Shown: positions 42,473 to 51,092 of the stretch, in pieces
Numbering within the stretch: position 1 is the first letter of the stretch
Layout of the letters: every line of letters starts with the position of its first letter
Assembly (NCBI RefSeq): GCF_020991085.1
Contig: NZ_CP087720.1
Coordinates: forward strand, 186,001 to 250,000
Origin: Roseomonas sp. OT10
GTDB lineage: Bacteria; Pseudomonadota; Alphaproteobacteria; Acetobacterales; Acetobacteraceae
DNA: 64,000 bases
Direction of reading: 5' to 3'
Translations under genes and position numbers: made by a program
The notes under the pieces: model-generated
The model's input: the letters and a program-made list of their open reading frames with translations, nothing else
Database searches by the model: none
Told to the model about the DNA's origin: nothing

Positions 42473-44377
42473 GTGCGGGCTCGCCGATCGGCGGGGATGC
42501 ACGATCGAATTTCGGATACGTCGTGGCCGCCCCGGGGCCTGACGAAGGCGGAACTCGGTGGTATCAGCTGGTCCAGCGAGTGCCACCGGCTTCGATACGA
42601 GATGCGCGGAAGTTCACCTCCGAACACCTTGGCCAGGATGCTGAGGATCACGCACGAGGGCGTCCCCGAACACCTTAAGGAGTTCACCCGACGCCGGCCG
42701 GAGCTCTACGATCTCTACCTGGACGACCGCGGGCAGGCTCTGGTCGTCAAGGCCGTGGACCTCGAACTGATGAGGCGGGGAAGACGCCCGAGGATGATCG
42801 CGGCGAACCTGAGCCGAGAGGTGCTCCAGCGGCTCACCCTGGACGACCTGAGCACCCTCACGCACTACCGCGACTGCGCCGACCTGGAACTGCTCCGCAG
42901 GATCCGTCCTGAATTGCAGTCCTTCATGGCCCGGCGGGATCGACCCTCCGGACCGTACTACGCCGCGCTCTCCCACATCGCCGACGTGGCAAGCCTCGGG
43001 GTCGGGACGTTGTCGCCGGGGGTGCTGGCTCGTACCGCGAGGCATGGCACCCACGTCGAGGTAGGCAGTGTGAAGGAGGGGCACGGTCTCAGGTGCGCGG
43101 AGCTGAACGAGGCGGACCGAACGCTCGTCGGACTGTGGCAGTCCGGTCGCGACGGACCGGACCCACGCTCCGGAGACCACAAGTTTCGGAAGTCCTTCTC
43201 CGTCCTGTTCCTCGCATTCGCTCGACTGGCCGAGAAGCACGTTCTCGACCTCTACCGTTGTGGTCTGGGCGTGGATGCTCGGGACGTCTCGATCACGCAG
43301 GTCCTGGAGCCCTCCGACCTTTGGAGAACGTACGACGTCCAGGCCGACATCCCGCTCGACGTCAAGAACGCGACGAGCCGCCGGGAACGGGTCCGGCACG
43401 CCTTTATCGGCAAGTTCAAGCGTATCGAGAGGGAGGATATCGCGATCGCAGGCGTGGCTTCGCAGGTCGATTACGACCGCGTCGCCCCGGGAACGGACGG
43501 CGGAATCAGCGCCACGGTTCGCCAGACCTTCCTCGGGATCGCTTCCCTGTCGTCGATCAAGCGGATCGAACACGCAATTAACGATCTGCCGAACCGTGTC
43601 CAGAGGATGGAGATAGCCTTCTACCGGAACTCCCTGCCGCCTTGGGCCTTCGAGTTCCCGCGCCCCGTTATCGACCACGAACGCCTGCTGGTGCTGGCGG
43701 AAGCCTTCGCATGGCGGCCCGAGACAATCCTCTGCGCCGCCATCGCTCGTGGACGAAGCAAGGAGGTAAGGCCCTACCGGGGTCTGGACGAGGAGCGGAG
43801 AAGTATCGTCGACCTGTTCGCGAAAGTCGTCGATCGCGCCAGCTACACGAAGGCGACCATCGCCCTGTTCGCGATTTCGGAGTTCGTCAACCGGTGCCTG
43901 GTCCACGAGGATCCGACGCCTTTCGTCCGATTCCTCCGCGAGATCGTCTCGGTTGAAGACTTCACCAACCTTCCCGAGAAGACCGACGTGCGGTTGGTTC
44001 CGTATCTGAGACGGCAACGGCTGAAGTACGAGATCTCGAGCGACTGCGAGGCGAGCTGCTGTGGCGGCCTATACGATCCTACGCACTCGATTCGAAATCT
44101 CCTGGAATTGCTGGAGCGATGTGGGCAGGCGATCACGAAATACGACATCACCTTCGAACACTTCGATGCCCCGCACCCCCACATTCTATTGGGGCGGACC
44201 ACCGAAGGGCTCATGCTCACGTTGTACGCTTACTGCGGTGGTCGGCTGGCCAGCGGCGCTTGGTGCAATAGATTTCCTCTGGTCGTCGGAGAGAATGCCA
44301 TCTGCGACGGGTGTGGACGGCTCATCTGTGACGAGTGCGATTTTTGCTCGGAGGGATGTGGGAAGTCTCGGCCATGA
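42473..44377 (+). CDS. Large unrecognised protein with C-terminal Cys cluster
   Basis: 634 residues from GTG 42473, or slightly shorter from ATG 42497. It starts 5 bp after the HNH gene stop, so it is the last gene of the vsr operon. Most of it is helical with no family match I can name. A possible nuclease-like acid pair is DVQADIPLDVKNA (about residues 290-302, D...DVK). The C-terminus has a dense zinc-binding-like set, CDGCGRLICDECDFCSEGCG (about 610-629). It may be a DNA-sensing or effector component special to this locus. The function is unknown. Confidence 0.6.
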   Translation: MRARRSAGMHDRISDTSWPPRGLTKAELGGISWSSECHRLRYEMRGSSPPNTLARMLRITHEGVPEHLKEFTRRRPELYDLYLDDRGQALVVKAVDLELMRRGRRPRMIAANLSREVLQRLTLDDLSTLTHYRDCADLELLRRIRPELQSFMARRDRPSGPYYAALSHIADVASLGVGTLSPGVLARTARHGTHVEVGSVKEGHGLRCAELNEADRTLVGLWQSGRDGPDPRSGDHKFRKSFSVLFLAFARLAEKHVLDLYRCGLGVDARDVSITQVLEPSDLWRTYDVQADIPLDVKNATSRRERVRHAFIGKFKRIEREDIAIAGVASQVDYDRVAPGTDGGISATVRQTFLGIASLSSIKRIEHAINDLPNRVQRMEIAFYRNSLPPWAFEFPRPVIDHERLLVLAEAFAWRPETILCAAIARGRSKEVRPYRGLDEERRSIVDLFAKVVDRASYTKATIALFAISEFVNRCLVHEDPTPFVRFLREIVSVEDFTNLPEKTDVRLVPYLRRQRLKYEISSDCEASCCGGLYDPTHSIRNLLELLERCGQAITKYDITFEHFDAPHPHILLGRTTEGLMLTLYAYCGGRLASGAWCNRFPLVVGENAICDGCGRLICDECDFCSEGCGKSRP

Positions 44378-44604
44378 GAGCGGGTCGTCGTTCCTCCGCG
44401 GCAGGATGAAGTCCCACCGCCCGAGCTGGTGGCGCCAGTCCCGGGGAAATATCTGCACATGGTCGGTGATCACGCCGCCCACCCCGGGACCGGCAAGGGA
44501 CGTGCGGCGCTCCGCCGCGCAGCAGCTCGCGAGCGAGCGGCCGCTTAAGCGGCGTTTTCCTGAGCGGATGCCAGGCAGCGTGCCCGCACCGCCCGCTGAC
44601 GTTA

Positions 44605-45558
44605 GAGCCTGATCCGAAATTAAGTTGAGTGGTATCAGCGGGTTAGCTTGACGCCAGCCCAGGTCATTGATTCAGGGGTTTTTGCGAAAACTTCCGGAGA
44701 TCAACGATGTGGACCGATACCACTCGGGCGCAGTATGCCCGTGCGGAACTGGCTTTGCCAAGCGATTTGACCGATGCCGAATGGGCACTGCTGGAGCCGT
44801 TCTTTCCGCCAGCATCGCATGTGGGCCGCCCGCGCAAGTGGCCACTCAGGCGGATTGTCGAGGCGATCCTGTATCTGCTGCGTGGCGGCCTGCCGTGGCG
44901 GATGCTGCCGCCCTGCTTTCCGCCGGTCTCGACGGTGCGGCGCTGGTTCTACCTGTGGCGGGACAATAGGCTGTGGTTGTCATTGAACCATGCTCTGTTG
45001 CTGATCGCCCGTGAGGGGACGGGTCGCGAAGCCTCGCCCAGCGCCGGGGTAATCGACAGCCAAAGCGTCAAAACCACGGAAAGCGGCGGACCTCGGGGCT
45101 ATGATGCGGGCAAGAAGACCAAGGGCCGCAAGCGCCACATCCTGACCGACACCGACGGCAATCTCGTCCATGCGGTAGTCCACACCGCCGACATCCAGGA
45201 CCGTGACGGTGCGCCGCTGGTGCTGGCCGAGATCATCAAGCGCTTCCCGTGGCTGCGCCATGTCTTCGCCGATGGTGGATATGCTGGCGACAAGCTCAGG
45301 GACGCCCTCCGGCGGATCGGCAAATGGACCGTCGAGATCGTCAAACGGTCAGATGCCGCAAGAGGGTTTGTCGTCCTCCCGCGCCGTTGGGTTGTCGAAC
45401 GCACACTGGCTTGGCTCAATCGGAACCGCCGCCTCGCCAAGGACTTCGAGCAGACCATCGCATCGGCTACCGCATGGCTCTTCATCGCCTCGATCCAGCT
45501 CTTCGCACGCCGCATCGCAAGGCCATGAAATCACGCCGGATAATTATGAATCAGACTC
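44605..45558 (+). mobile_element. IS5-family (IS1031-like) insertion sequence
   Basis: 954 bp. Ends GAGCCTGATCCGAAATTA (left) and, in reverse complement, GAGTCTGATTCATAATTA (right). A TTA duplication flanks it (44602-44604 and 45559-45561). It sits exactly at the stop codon of the convergent methyltransferase gene. Confidence 0.88.
44707..45528 (+). CDS. IS5-family transposase
   Basis: 273 residues. N-terminal DUF4096-like block LTDAEWALLEPFFPPA (about residues 21-36), DDE core with VIDSQSVKTTE (first Asp, about 115-125), HVFADGGYAGDKL (second Asp) and VLPRRWVVERTLAWLNRNRR (Glu, about 225-244). Intact. Typical of the IS1031 group. Confidence 0.94.
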   Translation: MWTDTTRAQYARAELALPSDLTDAEWALLEPFFPPASHVGRPRKWPLRRIVEAILYLLRGGLPWRMLPPCFPPVSTVRRWFYLWRDNRLWLSLNHALLLIAREGTGREASPSAGVIDSQSVKTTESGGPRGYDAGKKTKGRKRHILTDTDGNLVHAVVHTADIQDRDGAPLVLAEIIKRFPWLRHVFADGGYAGDKLRDALRRIGKWTVEIVKRSDAARGFVVLPRRWVVERTLAWLNRNRRLAKDFEQTIASATAWLFIASIQLFARRIARP

Positions 45559-46638
45559 TTAGGCCCGCTTGCCCATCCCCGGCACCGCGCGCTCGGCCAT
45601 CGCCCCGGCGACGTGGGCGACGAGGCTCCTGCCGATGACCTCGCCGATCCGCACGGGCACAGCGTTCCCGATCAGGCGTCCCATGATGCTGAAGATGAGG
45701 GGCTTGCCCTTCTCGACGAAGCGGTAGCGTCGCGGGAAAGTCTGGAGGATGGCAGCCTCCCGCAGGGTGATCGCCCGATCCTGGGCAGGGTGCCCGAACC
45801 GGCCGTTCCCGTATCCGAAGCACTGCGTCGTCATGGTCGGAGCTGGGGCATCCCACTCCATCCGGCCGTACACGCTGGGGTAGGTCTGCCCCGTATCCTT
45901 CGCGTGGCACTTCGCGCGCAGCGACGCGTCCCAGTCGCGCCAGGTTCCGCCAGGCTTCGAAGCCCTGATCCGCCGCAGGTTAAGGTCGCTCAGGCGACAC
46001 GCCGCATGCAGCGGATCGCGCGGATCGGCCTCCCCAGCCTCAAGGGGCCTGAGCTTGGCGATTGCCGCGCGGACGGTCCGCGCTTTCCTCTGCCGACCTG
46101 CCGGCGCGAGCGACACCGCACCGAGCCGGGAGGCCAGCAGGACGAGCCTCTTGCGCGTCTGCGGCACCCCGTAGCGCACGCAATCGACGACGTCCCAGGA
46201 GACTTGGTAGCCGGCGAGGTCGGCTAGGAACTGCGCGAAGACCGGGCAGTCCACGAGCTGCGGCACGTTCTCCATCGTGACGAGATGCGGCTGAGACTCC
46301 CTGACCAGGCGGCCGAAGTCGCGGACCAGGTCCCATTGCCCATCGTCGCGCCGACCCTTGCGGCTGTACGTCGAGAAGGGTTGGCAAGGAGCGCACCCTG
46401 CAAGCAATCTCACGGCACCCGCCCCGAACATCGCCTGCACCTCGCCTCCGGTCAGGTCGCGCACGTCGCGCTCGTGGAAGGCGGCATCGTTGTTGGCCTC
46501 GTATGGCACCTTGCAGTCGGGATCGAGGTCGATCCCCGCCACAACCTTCACGCCCGCGCGTGCGAGGCCGTGCGTCAGGCCGCCGACGCCACAGAAGAGG
46601 TCAACGCACTCGATCGAAGGAACCAGGGGCATCGTCAT
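45559..46638 (-). CDS. DNA (cytosine-5) methyltransferase of the DUF262-HEPN operon
   Basis: 359 residues, with motif I CVDLFCGVGGLTHG (about 11-24), motif IV GCAPCQPFSTYSRKG (Cys about 82), motif VI MENVPQLVD and motif X GRLIGNAVPVRIG. It is similar to, but clearly different from, the methyltransferase at 32787; both share the LNLRRIRAS-PGGTWRDW block, so they may have related targets. The ATG overlaps the HEPN gene stop by 4 bp (ATGA). The IS5 inserted at its stop: the TAA is made from the TTA target duplication, so a few C-terminal residues may be altered. Confidence 0.9.
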   Translation of the reverse strand: MTMPLVPSIECVDLFCGVGGLTHGLARAGVKVVAGIDLDPDCKVPYEANNDAAFHERDVRDLTGGEVQAMFGAGAVRLLAGCAPCQPFSTYSRKGRRDDGQWDLVRDFGRLVRESQPHLVTMENVPQLVDCPVFAQFLADLAGYQVSWDVVDCVRYGVPQTRKRLVLLASRLGAVSLAPAGRQRKARTVRAAIAKLRPLEAGEADPRDPLHAACRLSDLNLRRIRASKPGGTWRDWDASLRAKCHAKDTGQTYPSVYGRMEWDAPAPTMTTQCFGYGNGRFGHPAQDRAITLREAAILQTFPRRYRFVEKGKPLIFSIMGRLIGNAVPVRIGEVIGRSLVAHVAGAMAERAVPGMGKRA

Positions 46639-47366
46639 GCCCCGGCCCGCGCGGGACGGCGTTCCGGCCTCAGGTATTCATGGCCTGCGATCGCCGTCGC
46701 GAAGGATTCCACGACTTCGCGGAGGTAGGCAGCCGTGCCCTCCTTCAGCTTTCGGAGTTCGCTGACGGTGAACGTTCCGGCGCATTCGACGAAGGACAGG
46801 TTGCCGTGCGCCAGCTTGTTTCGGCGATGCCTGATGAACTCAAGCGTTCCCATCCCCTCGTGGAAGTGCCTCTTCACCCCGCGCTTCGTCTCTTCGGTCA
46901 GGCGAGCCTGCAAGCCGAGCCGTTTGAGCATCTTCTCAATGCGATCGTCGTCCCAGTTGCCGCCACCGCCGGAGACCTTGAAACCGGCTACAGGTGACCC
47001 TGCAACCAGCATCTCGAACATTTCCAGCGCTGAGGTCAGCCGCCTGTCGTAGACGAGATCCTCGTGGGTCCGCGCGATTGACCGTACCCACTCCAGCCGC
47101 ACCCTGTCCGAGAGGTCGTGTGGCCTCCAGCCCTTGCCGTCGACGGCGGTGCAGACAGCCTCGACGCACTGCGTCGCGGTCGCCTCGACCAAGCTGTAGA
47201 GCAGCAGGAAGACTGTCGAGTAGAGGATCTTCTGCTGCTGCGGGGACACCTTCGGCCCGCTCCTCGGCTTGCCCGCCCCTATCTGCGCTTCGATGCTGTC
47301 CAGCAGTTCGAGGTGCGCGTCGATCTCCTGGAGGCGCTCCTCGAACGCGGTGCGTAGGGCTTCCAT
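46635..47366 (-). CDS. HEPN protein, MAE_28990-like
   Basis: 243 residues. The HEPN RNase signature R-x4-6-H is present as FIRHRRNKLAHGNLSF (about residues 185-200). The rest is helical, including LYSTVFLLLYSLVEATATQC (about 48-67). This matches the MAE_28990/MAE_18760-like HEPN family. Such proteins cleave RNA or act as abortive effectors. Its ATG overlaps the DUF262 stop (TGATG), so synthesis is coupled. It probably forms a toxin-control pair with DUF262, with the methyltransferase as third member. Confidence 0.85.
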   Translation of the reverse strand: MEALRTAFEERLQEIDAHLELLDSIEAQIGAGKPRSGPKVSPQQQKILYSTVFLLLYSLVEATATQCVEAVCTAVDGKGWRPHDLSDRVRLEWVRSIARTHEDLVYDRRLTSALEMFEMLVAGSPVAGFKVSGGGGNWDDDRIEKMLKRLGLQARLTEETKRGVKRHFHEGMGTLEFIRHRRNKLAHGNLSFVECAGTFTVSELRKLKEGTAAYLREVVESFATAIAGHEYLRPERRPARAGA

Positions 47367-48478
47367 CAGGCGCTCAGCAGGCGGGTCCGGACGAATTCCA
47401 TCCGGTCCCGCAGGCGGCGGATCGCGTTCGCCCCGTCGGACCCGATGACCTTCTTGAACTCTGCGCTGCCGATCCAGGCGGATACGTCCGGCGTCTGGCT
47501 TGCGAGCGCTGGACGCTCCTCAAGAGCCTGGAAGCTGCCGATCGCGATCGCCTCGAAGCGTGTGCGCGGCGTCTCCGTCCCCTTCGGGGTACGCCTGAAC
47601 CCATGCGGGAACACCCGTGCGACGAAGCTCATCGTGTGGCGGAAGCGCTCTCGATAGCCGGCTTCAAGGGACGGATCTGCCTCGAAGGCGGCGTTCATCC
47701 TCTTCGAGTAGTCATACAGGAAGTCGGATACGCGGTCCTTGTAGCCCTCCAACCCGTCGCCGTAGGCGAAGAAGCGCGTCACCAGCTCTTCACGCTCCCG
47801 CATGTTTTCCTGCGCCTTCGGCACCGGCGCCAACTCGCCGAACGCGGGATCCCTGGCTAGGTCGATCACCATCCGCACGAAGGGGCCGACCAAGGCCCCG
47901 CGCCGGACCTCGGCGGTGTTCGCAATCTTGCTGCCCGTGTTGATGCGCTCGAACAGGTCGAAGCGCGCCCGCTCGTCGGCACGCTCGTTCAGGATGATGC
48001 CGCGGATCGAACGGTTGTTGGTCTTGCGTTGGCGGGACTCCGGCAGATCCTTGAAGCGGAACCCGGAGATCAGGTTGAGCGTGTCGAGCTCTCCCAGCCG
48101 AAAGCCTCCGAGGATGAATTGCTGGATGGTCCGCAGCCTCTGAGAGCCATCCACTATCTCCAGCCGTCCATCCGGGCGCTCCCAGAAGAACAGGAACGGG
48201 ATGGGCAGGCCCATGAGGATAGACTCGACGAAGCGCGACTTCCTCGCGTCTTCCCAGGTGTCCTCGCGCTGATAGTCCGGGATGAAGAACGAGCCGTCCT
48301 CCATCTTGTTTGCGAGGATCTCGATCGTGTACTCGACCAAGTTGAATTCGATCCGCTTCGACTGTTCGGCTATCTGGGCCTCGGCTGCGGCCTTCTGCTC
48401 CTCCGTGAGTGCCGTGGGCAGCTCCTCAGCCGAGGCAGCCTCATCGCCTGCCATGTCTTGGGCGTCGCCCGAGGACAT
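47366..48478 (-). CDS. DUF262 (ParB-like / GmrS-type) protein
   Basis: 370 residues. The DUF262 signature: FFIPDYQREDTWEDARKSRF (about residues 62-81), LPIPFLFFWERPDGRLEIVD and the DGSQRLRTIQQF motif (about 107-118); later FERINTGSKIANTAEVRRG (about 171-189). DUF262 domains hydrolyse nucleotides and sense modified DNA in systems such as GmrSD. ATG at 48478 overlaps the stop of the small upstream gene (TGATG). Together with HEPN and Dcm this makes a compact predicted defence operon. Confidence 0.87.
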   Translation of the reverse strand: MSSGDAQDMAGDEAASAEELPTALTEEQKAAAEAQIAEQSKRIEFNLVEYTIEILANKMEDGSFFIPDYQREDTWEDARKSRFVESILMGLPIPFLFFWERPDGRLEIVDGSQRLRTIQQFILGGFRLGELDTLNLISGFRFKDLPESRQRKTNNRSIRGIILNERADERARFDLFERINTGSKIANTAEVRRGALVGPFVRMVIDLARDPAFGELAPVPKAQENMREREELVTRFFAYGDGLEGYKDRVSDFLYDYSKRMNAAFEADPSLEAGYRERFRHTMSFVARVFPHGFRRTPKGTETPRTRFEAIAIGSFQALEERPALASQTPDVSAWIGSAEFKKVIGSDGANAIRRLRDRMEFVRTRLLSA

Positions 48479-48756
48479 CACCGCACCCCCGGGCTTACGG
48501 CGCGCCGCGGTCCGGGCGCCGCGCGGTGCCGGTTGCCTCGGGAGCCGCGGCGATCCTTCTCGTCATCGGGCGACACCGGCAGCCCGATCGCGCGGAGCCC
48601 CTGCATGACGAGCACTCGAATCGTCGTGCCCTCCTCGGCGGCCCTGACGCGCAGCGCCCGGTGCAGCTCGGCACGGACGGGGGTCACGACCTGCACGACC
48701 GTGGCTGGTCTTCGCCGGGGGAGGTTGTCGCCGTGCTCTGCGAATCGGGTGGGCAT
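48478..48756 (-). CDS. Small ribbon-helix-helix-like protein
   Basis: 92 residues. The middle, VTPVRAELHRALRVRAAEEGTTIRVLVMQGLRAIGLPV (split at residues 24-61), has the strand-helix-helix pattern of small plasmid regulators of the RHH type. The tail is basic. It leads the DUF262-HEPN-Dcm operon with a TGATG overlap, so it probably autoregulates it. Alternatively it is a stray partition-type RHH protein. Confidence 0.6.
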   Translation of the reverse strand: MPTRFAEHGDNLPRRRPATVVQVVTPVRAELHRALRVRAAEEGTTIRVLVMQGLRAIGLPVSPDDEKDRRGSRGNRHRAAPGPRRAVSPGVR

Positions 48757-48866
48757 GCGGAATCTAAAGGCGATCCGGATACGTCGTGCAATAAAGCCAT
48801 TATCCCATGTCGGGCCTGGTTGGGAGGTCGGTCGCGGTCGCTCGTCGTAGGGAATATGCTGTGCCG

Positions 48867-49547
48867 ATGGCGCCCGACGTCGCAGAAGCCGGCCTCTCCC
48901 GTCCTCCCCGTCGCCCGTGGGACCTGCACCCGGCGCTCACCGAGGAGCGCCTCGCCGCGGCAGCCCGGCTGCTGGCCCGCGGTCGCGCCGACGCCCTGGC
49001 GCTGGCCGATCCCTGGGCCGGGGACGACGCCTGGTCCGTCGGCTGCCGCGCCTATGCCTTCTCGAAGCACCAACTAGCCCGCGCTGCCGAGAGCGGGCGC
49101 TACCCCTGGCTCGGCATCCTCGACGAAACTCATCACTTCGTCTTCCTCGTGGACGGCGTGCCCGTGCGCTTCTTCCGTGGCGACGCGGAGGACCCCACGA
49201 AGCGCACGCTGCGCCAGCAGGAGAGCGAGGCGGAGCAGCTCGCCCTGGCGCTGGGCGGCGACGAGGCGGAGGGACTGATGTTCCGGCTCGCGGTGGAGAC
49301 GGGCGAGGCCGGCGAGGTGAAGCGGGTCGTGTTCCTCGCGCTCCGGGGCGAGGAGGGCCGCGTCGAATGCTTCTGGCCCGTGCCAGTGGACGCCGAGGCA
49401 TCCGCGCCAGGGCCGGAGAGGGGGCGCAGGAACAGTGCCGCCCACCTCCAGCTTCCCCTCTCGGCCGGCGCCCGCGCCCCTGCCCGCAAAGGCGGCCGGC
49501 GCCGCCGGGACACGCCGGCCGTGGAGGCCCCCGGCACCCTCGCCTGA
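48867..49547 (+). CDS. Conserved plasmid-type hypothetical protein, 226 residues
   Basis: ATG at 48867. It starts MAPDVAEAGLSRPPRRPWDL; the conserved-looking middle is AYAFSKHQLARAAESGRYPW with ILDETHHFVFLVDGVPVRFF (about residues 64-105), followed by an acidic, Glu-rich helix and a low-complexity basic tail. No function can be named. It looks like a real gene by codon use, and the shadow frames are Arg/Pro-rich. Confidence 0.6.
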   Translation: MAPDVAEAGLSRPPRRPWDLHPALTEERLAAAARLLARGRADALALADPWAGDDAWSVGCRAYAFSKHQLARAAESGRYPWLGILDETHHFVFLVDGVPVRFFRGDAEDPTKRTLRQQESEAEQLALALGGDEAEGLMFRLAVETGEAGEVKRVVFLALRGEEGRVECFWPVPVDAEASAPGPERGRRNSAAHLQLPLSAGARAPARKGGRRRRDTPAVEAPGTLA

Positions 49548-49726
49548 TCCCGCAGCGGACCTCTCCGCCCCCAGGTGGAACGGTCGTCCCGGAGCCTTCC
49601 CGCCGCCCCCTCCGGGGTGCCACACCGCCCGCGCCCGGCGCGGCATCGCGCGACCGCCGACGGTCGGCGGCGGACTGCCGCGGACGGGGCCGCACCACCT
49701 CGCCCCAGGACCACTCCCAAGACCTG

Positions 49727-50614
49727 ATGATGAACCTCCTCGACCCCCTGCGACGCCTCCACGACGAATTCCGCGCCCGCCGCCTCGCCCGCCGCGGCGA
49801 CGCCCTCCGCAACGCCCCCGAGCTGTGGGACTTCGTCGCCACCCTCGCCGACGACCTCATGCCGGGGCCGGCCCACGAGATCCCGCGCGACCTCTTCCAG
49901 GCGCTTGCCTTCGCCTGGGCGGTGCGCGCCGAGCGCGGCGTGCCGCACGACCCCTACGCCGTGCTGCGCCACGTCCGCGACCGCGCCTGGCAGGGCTGGC
50001 GCGACCCCCGGGTGCTCGCCGCCGGCCTCCGCGAGGAGCTGCCCCATGCGCGCAGCGCCGAGCGCATCGGGCGCTTCCTCAAGGAGATCGCCGACAAGGG
50101 CTGCTCCCACCTCTTCCTCCCCCTCGTCTCCGGCGTGGACCGGCACCAGGCACAGCACCGGCCGCCGGCGCACCTCCTCCTCGACGCGCTCGGGGAGGAA
50201 CTGGCCGGCTCCACCATGGGGCGGATCGCGCGCGAGGCCTTCGCGCTGACGCCGTCCGCCACCGCCCGCGAGCGCGATGCGTTGATGGTGGCCCTCCTCG
50301 TCGAGGCCTGGGGCAAGGGCGACCGCGCGATGGACGGCCCGGCGCTCATCCGGGCCGCGGCCGACGGGCTCCGCCGCCTCTATCTCACGCCGGAGGCGGC
50401 ACTCGCCGCCGTCCGTGCCGACGCCATCGCCGGCCACGCGCGCGCGGCCGAGGTCGTCGCGGCCGCGGTGGAAGTGTCGGAGCTGGACCGCCCGCTATGG
50501 CTGGAGGCGCTGTTTCACGCCGAGGGCTGGCGCGCGGGGACGCAGCACTTCGAGCACACCGTCGAGATACGGGACGGCACGGTGCGCGAGGTTCTGGCCG
50601 CCTCGGCCCGTTAG
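49727..50614 (+). CDS. Unrecognised helical protein, 295 residues
   Basis: ATG ATG at 49727 (MMNLLDPLRRLHDEFRARRL). It is highly helical and Ala/Arg/Leu-rich, with KEIADKGCSHLFLPLVSGVD (about 123-142) and a C-terminal LDRPLWLEALFHAEGWRAGT. No known domain or membrane segment. It lies in the same direction as the 226-residue gene, 180 bp downstream, and could share its transcript. Function unknown. Confidence 0.55.
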   Translation: MMNLLDPLRRLHDEFRARRLARRGDALRNAPELWDFVATLADDLMPGPAHEIPRDLFQALAFAWAVRAERGVPHDPYAVLRHVRDRAWQGWRDPRVLAAGLREELPHARSAERIGRFLKEIADKGCSHLFLPLVSGVDRHQAQHRPPAHLLLDALGEELAGSTMGRIAREAFALTPSATARERDALMVALLVEAWGKGDRAMDGPALIRAAADGLRRLYLTPEAALAAVRADAIAGHARAAEVVAAAVEVSELDRPLWLEALFHAEGWRAGTQHFEHTVEIRDGTVREVLAASAR

Positions 50615-51036
50615 GGGAGGGGTCGTGCCCCCGGGCGCATGCCCCGCGGCAGAGGCGGACCCGGGGGTTACGCCCGAACCGGTAGAGCCTTGGCCGGGGC
50701 CGATCAACGCGCAGCGTGACATGGCTCCCGATCCGAAACTTCCAAGCGCACCTCGTCCACGTGATGGGACCGTGACGCGTCAGCGCTCTCTCGCTGCACG
50801 AGAGGTATCCGATTGCATGCGGAGCGATATACGTCCGCATGCGAGCGTATATGGCCCTGCCCGACCTCCGCAGCTTCTCCTACGGGAGCGGATAGGAGCG
50901 GACGACCGCCGTCCCATCCTCGCTGAGGCCGACGTCGAGCGCCGTGTTCACGAGGTCCGGGCGCTCCGCCACCCAAGTGAGCGCGGCCTTGAACAACACG
51001 AGCTGGATGACCCGCCGCACGGCAGGAAGGAAAGGG
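50615..51036. other. Intergenic stretch up to the Tn3 remnant
   Basis: No ORF with credible sequence. It marks the right edge of the 32-kb cargo block. The repeated TACGTCCGCATGCGAGCGTATATG-like text near 50830 is AT-richer but I see no promoter or terminator that I can defend. Confidence 0.35.
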
Positions 51037-51076
51037 CATAGCGTCGGTTGTCAGATAGACAACGCGAAGAGCGAAC
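51037..51076. repeat. Tn3-family terminal repeat, inverted third copy
   Basis: Starts CATAGCGTCGGTTGTCAGAT. Same end type as 18960-18999 but facing the opposite way. It defines the outer end of the Tn3 remnant. Confidence 0.85.
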
Positions 51077-51092
51077 GGGGCGTGAACGTGGA

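Noticed and set aside
44186-44482. 98-codon minus-strand ORF starting MGGVITDHVQIFPRDWRHQL
   Set aside because: The first 35 residues look gene-like, but the rest overlaps the end of the 634-residue gene in a shadow frame. Too weak to call.
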